Below are positions 59,750 through 64,000 of a stretch of 64,000 bases of DNA, in pieces. A model generated the notes under the pieces. The model ran no database searches. It was not told the DNA's origin and saw nothing but the letters and a program-made list of their open reading frames with translations. The first letter of the stretch is position 1. Each line of letters opens with the position of its first letter. A program made the translations under genes and the position numbers. Source of the stretch: Scleromitrula shiraiana (Eukaryota; Ascomycota; Leotiomycetes; Helotiales; Sclerotiniaceae); assembly GCA_028455995.1 (NCBI GenBank), contig JABELC010000011.1, positions 1,488,001-1,552,000 of the forward strand, written 5' to 3'.

Positions 59750-62700
59750 TCAGTACCCCCCTGTCCCACCAAAAAAGAATCCCTCAAAAAGATCTACTCC
59801 GCCTCCAGCCCCACCGCCCACACCTCCCACATCACCAAAACCCGTCTCCGCGCCCCCGATTCCAAATCCAAGGCCTTGATCCCATCCCTCAACTCCATCT
59901 AAACCCTCAAAAATATTTCCTGCTCCACCACCAACGCCATTATTCCAATCCAAATTTTGTAATGACGAGAAATTCAATGTGGGATCGAATTGAAAAGTGT
60001 TTTGATTTTGATTTTGATTCTGCTGATTAGGTTGCATAGAAGAAGTATACGGACTCGTGTTAGCTCCGGCGTTGGTAGGGAAAAGATTAGGATCTAAATT
60101 CCCATTCAGCGTATCCAGATTGCTCAGAGGAGGAGAGATAGCGAAATCTGGTGTGGTGGGTTGTCTGTTGTTACCTGCACTTCCAGAACTATTTTGAGAG
60201 GCGGGTCTTTTGAATGGAGGAGGATTAGAACCAGGACCGGAAGAGAAAAGGTCATTAAGTCCCATATCGAATTGAGGTTTTGGTCGCGGACGACGGAACT
60301 GCGAGTTGGTAGTGGAACTAGGGGGTTTATTGAAATAATCTGTTTCGGGCTGTGGCTGTGGCTGTTGTTGGGGTTGAGGGTGAGATTGCTGGTGTGGACG
60401 TCGAGAGTTAAGTCCGCCTTGCGCAGAAGATCCGAATCCTGTTGTTGACATGCACATCTGAACCGTGGCTTTGGACATACGATCGAATGCATCTCGACAA
60501 GCTTCAGCCGGAGGACATTTTTCGATCAGGTCGCCGAGCACAGATGTTGCGGCCAATATTGTGAAATCAACTTCATCCATTGTCTAATTGATGACTTGAT
60601 TAGCATTGTCAAACATATAAGAATGTATTGATAGAACCAAACTTACCAGACGACTTCGAACAATAGGGGAATGCCAGATAGCATACAAGAAAGAAATACC
60701 CGCCATGAATAGATGATGAGTAGCCAAGAAAGTATAATTAACCAGTCGCACCCTATGCAACTGTCTGTATAATCTCAAGACTCTCTGACCCGCCTCAGCA
60801 ACCTTTAAGAAAACTCTCTCCTCATCTTCTCTTAACTCAACATTAAGAATACTTGGACTCTCAACCTCCTCACTCGTACTAAATTCTCCTTCAAACATTG
60901 GTGGTACACTCAAACTTTGTCTGTAGAGCATAATAACACATTGCCAATAGTTGAGTTCTAAGAATTCTACCGAGAAAGCTACACCGGTTTCTCTTTTTGT
61001 CGGCGCAGAAGTTTTCCATTCCCAAAGACGTTTATCAATGTCAATGCGCCACGAGCGGAAGCTATCGAATTTCGACATGAATGGCGAGGTAAGTTGTGTA
61101 TGTATATAGGGATTGCGTTGATTCGCACCACCCATTCGCGCATGCAAGGCTTGTTGATGCTGTAAGACTTGTAAAATCTCAGATTGCAATAACCTTAGAC
61201 GAAAGTAATGATAGGCCGCATGTTTGTAACTTGGTCCAACAACTGCTGGGCTTTGTAGACCACTTGGTGTGATATATTGATCGTCAAGCAAAGATGGAAA
61301 CTCGGTAGTAACTACTTGATCCGTAATACCAAACGGTCGACCAACGCATGTTGATACAAGTCGATCAAAAGAGTAAGTGCACCACCATAATCTCCTTTTA
61401 AAATCCCGAACATATTCTCGACGACCACGTTCTCGTATTGTGCGTTCCCGCTGTAATTTGGCGGTATCCTCATCAGTCTCCTTCTTTTCACGAGAAAGAT
61501 CGAGTATCGGAACTTCGATATCCTTCCCATCCTCATAGTGCAAACCGAGATCGACAGCCAATCGAACCGCAACTCCAATTATATACCACAAACCAGGAGC
61601 TACTGGTCTCAATAACGCGAACCCAGCTAGTAGCAGCACAGCTTGAAGTTCCTCAAGCCCCCCGCCAAACCCATCAGGTCGATCAGCCGAGCTAGCGGAG
61701 CTCAGACACGATTCCAGATGAACTATTGCGGAAGCATGATATTCCTCCGGTTGACTTTGTCTACCCACAGTAGCGCGCTTTGACGCATCTCCCTCGGAAT
61801 GTTTATCGGCCTTTTCTCGATCACCAGTATCGCCAAGAAAGATTCCTGCACCAATAGCAAACACGATATTCAACATATAGAGTTCCCGAGGTGTACGGAC
61901 GTTATCGTCTCCAATTGCATATGCAGCTTCAAACATTTTCATAAACTCTCCTCGATGCAAGATTGGGATCTGAGGGTTCGCATGCTCGAAGTAAAAATTG
62001 ACCAATCTTAACCCTACATCCTTGTCTGGAAATGGTGCTTGTTTGATCGTAGGTTTGGTGTGCAGACCGAAGAATGAGTCTCTCATCGAAGTTCCTCCTT
62101 GTACAGCTGCTTTTGTGCTTCCCGGTGGTCGTGAGGGTCTCACTCCACTCTTATCACTACCATTATTGCCCGAGACCGAAGATTTAACTGCCGCAAATAC
62201 AACTCTTGCAAAAGATATGCCTGATGTCGAGCCCAAGTATCTCGAATCCGAAGCACCCTGGACAGAAACACCCCCGATGTTCGAGACCAATTTATTCAAT
62301 TTCTCGGACTCATCTTGTCGCTTATTCCACGTCATTTCATCTTGAGTTTGTTTGCGAGCAAGAGCCGTATCTCCATTATTGATAGTAGGTCTTCCATCGT
62401 CACTCGGGGTATGTACCGCTACAGGATCTGCCCCAGGTACGGAGGAATGGTCTAGAACTTCGGCTGGCGCAAACGAGATATTGTTTTGCTGCAACAAAGT
62501 CTCGAGATATCCTACTCTTGTTTCCAAATAATACACATAACTATCAATGTCAAGTATTAGCCCCTCCATTCATTTTCTCATTATCATCAGGGGAAGAGAA
62601 CTCACCTCCGAGGAATCTCCCTCTTGGTAATAGGATCATAACCCACACATTTCACTCCCGCCTTCTCACAACTCGCACAACTGGGCAATCGTTGATCGCA

Positions 62701-62931
62701 CCTATTTTTCCTCAACCTACACCTATTGCATGCGCTCACATTACGAAAACTGCTACTCTGGCCAGTTTTAGCTCCACCCTCTGTCTTCACCACTGGATCT
62801 GCCGGTGCTTGTTCTTCGGGGAGAGTCTTTGGGCTACTGTTCTTCACCGTGGGAGAGGGATCGGGGGGACTGTGTCGCGCTCGTTTGTTGGGATAACCAC
62901 TTGCGTTTGTGGGCGGCGAGTGGGGGTTCAT
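59750..62931 (-). CDS. Zn2Cys6 fungal-specific transcription factor (Ppr1-like DNA-binding domain)
   Basis: Three exons: 62931-62606, 62540-60647 and 60583-59750, giving 1017 residues. The binuclear zinc cluster is complete: Cys68, 71, 78, 85, 88 and 95 (ACNRCRLRKNRC, SCASCEKAGVKC). It is followed by the linker DPITKREIPRSYVYYLETRV and a dimerisation helix, ETLLQQNNI. This arrangement resembles yeast Ppr1. The fungal_trans regulatory domain lies at about residues 270-610 (LRLVNFYFEHANPQIPILHR; FKRRLWWCTYSFDRLVSTCV; GRPFGI). The region joining exons 2 and 3 reads SPIVRSRL-TMDEVDFTILAA and continues to CPPAEACRDAFDRMS. The C-terminal 200 residues are Gln/Asn/Pro/Gly-rich with acidic-aromatic patches (LDWNNG, FEGLDGVEGWDQGLGFG), a plausible activation region. 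Nuclear; target genes cannot be inferred. Confidence 0.92.
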
Positions 62932-64000
62932 CGTCGTTGGCGCATATGTCTATCAATGGTGAATCTTGTGAATGTGTGCGCTATGTTCGAAATTCCCGTC
63001 CGGAACTAAAAATCACTGTCGCGCAATTGATTCAATTACAAGAAGTCCTATATCTGCTTATTATCCAACATCGTGCCGTTCTCTTTTCTTGTCTTTAGAA
63101 TTTCAATTGTACAGTCGTAACACAATCAGTTCGTAATCGCTCGGTATGTAAGATTAGAAAGTGGGATGTTCAATGAGAGCAGATTGTACTACTTCTGGTG
63201 TCTCAAAAGTACAGTTTGACCGGGTAAAGTATGAAGTTATCTAGATCAACAATTGATCAAGAGCCGCGTCTTCCAAATGGTAAGTCTGCGTAGGGTTCTT
63301 TGGTTCTTACCGGAACAATTATACTGTACAGGAAAAATGATCGACCTGAATTTCTTCTATATCCTTATCCACTTCTAACAAGGGTTCCTCACCCGCTAAT
63401 GGCTTTGACAGATAAGCGATGATTTCTAACTAAATGATAAGAGCTTCAGCGAATTAGATAACTTCATTCCACCAATTTTGTACCTAGACCTCGGTATCAA
63501 TCGGCGATAGTATAAAGTAATATCGGGTCAGATCAAACCTTTTAGTGTTAGAAATGGAGTACCTTTGGAAATGTCACGGTGAAAGTGGATTGATTGTAAG
63601 TAGAACTAGACGAAGAAATGAAGGGGGTAGAATTACAATTAGCATTTCTAGAACACACACATTTATGTAAGGAGCATTTTATATCATGGAAATATCAAGA
63701 TAGGATAAAAATTCCATGTTATGACTAGAATCATAAGGAGATTGTCTAACGCCTATGTAATGCAATCCTGTTGGCCGTTGTCCAAGCTACAAGTGTATTC
63801 AGGACTCTAGTCCTGCACTCCATCCCTAGGTAATATGATATTCCCATTCATATACCACCATTTTCTCAAAACTCCAGTTGGTCCCCAACCATTTATTGAT
63901 ACAAGGACCATACAAATACCGTCTTCGCAAACAACCGTTTGCTGTATTGCTCCATATGCGCCATAGATAAAAGAAGTTAGAAATCGAAGCATCGCCGTGC
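62932..64000. other. Upstream region of the transcription factor gene and right edge
   Basis: No supportable gene. A minus-strand frame at 63807-63992 begins with ATG but has no recognisable domain. The first few hundred bases are the promoter of the Zn2Cys6 gene. Confidence 0.45.

Overview
The window is nuclear DNA of a filamentous ascomycete. Genes have short introns (about 46-123 bp) with GT..AG borders. Several protein families present are fungal-specific: HET, 2EXR, a Zn2Cys6/fungal_trans regulator, a fungal rhodopsin-domain membrane protein and a GPI-type wall protein. About 14 kb is an AT-rich island of the kind made by repeat-induced point mutation (RIP). Moderate base composition in the genic parts and the gene set fit a leotiomycete such as a Sclerotiniaceae member, but that placement is inference.

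Layout. 1-3.8 kb: a gene-poor stretch with a broken HET-domain gene on the minus strand. 3.8-4.9 kb: a low-complexity protein gene whose 3' end is replaced by a 986-bp near-palindromic, TA-flanked element. 4.9-19.1 kb: an AT-rich, RIP-like island holding two nested LTR retroelements. The outer one spans 6333-18407 (168-bp LTRs, AAAAA target duplication); the inner one spans 11114-17757 (about 160-bp LTRs, ATTAT target duplication). 19.7-24.8 kb: CDC45 and a flavin monooxygenase, both minus. 24.8-28.2 kb: a repeat-bearing spacer, then a small unknown gene. 29-33.8 kb: three 2EXR-domain genes in a row; the last two are tandem duplicates with related upstream DNA. 35.4-38.3 kb: a secreted or membrane mucin-like protein convergent with a family S58 (DmpA-like) peptidase. 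38.3-42.1 kb: a repeat-rich accessory spacer with tandem repeats, CTAG-type low-complexity DNA and a possible Gypsy LTR fragment. 42.1-63 kb: an ordinary genic block with a DapA-family aldolase, a GPI-type wall protein, conventional kinesin, RAD6, a mitochondrial-type acetyl-CoA C-acetyltransferase, a membrane protein resembling the SigF-like NTF2-like family, a seven-helix rhodopsin-domain protein and a long Zn2Cys6 transcription factor.

The genes do not form an obvious pathway or biosynthetic cluster. CDC45 (replication fork helicase), RAD6 (ubiquitin E2) and kinesin-1 are core housekeeping genes. The accessory signal lies in the transposon island, the truncated gene beside it, the HET relic, the 2EXR tandem array and the 38-41 kb repeats. 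Exon borders were worked out by eye from splice signals, reading-frame continuity and remembered family conservation; no similarity search was run.
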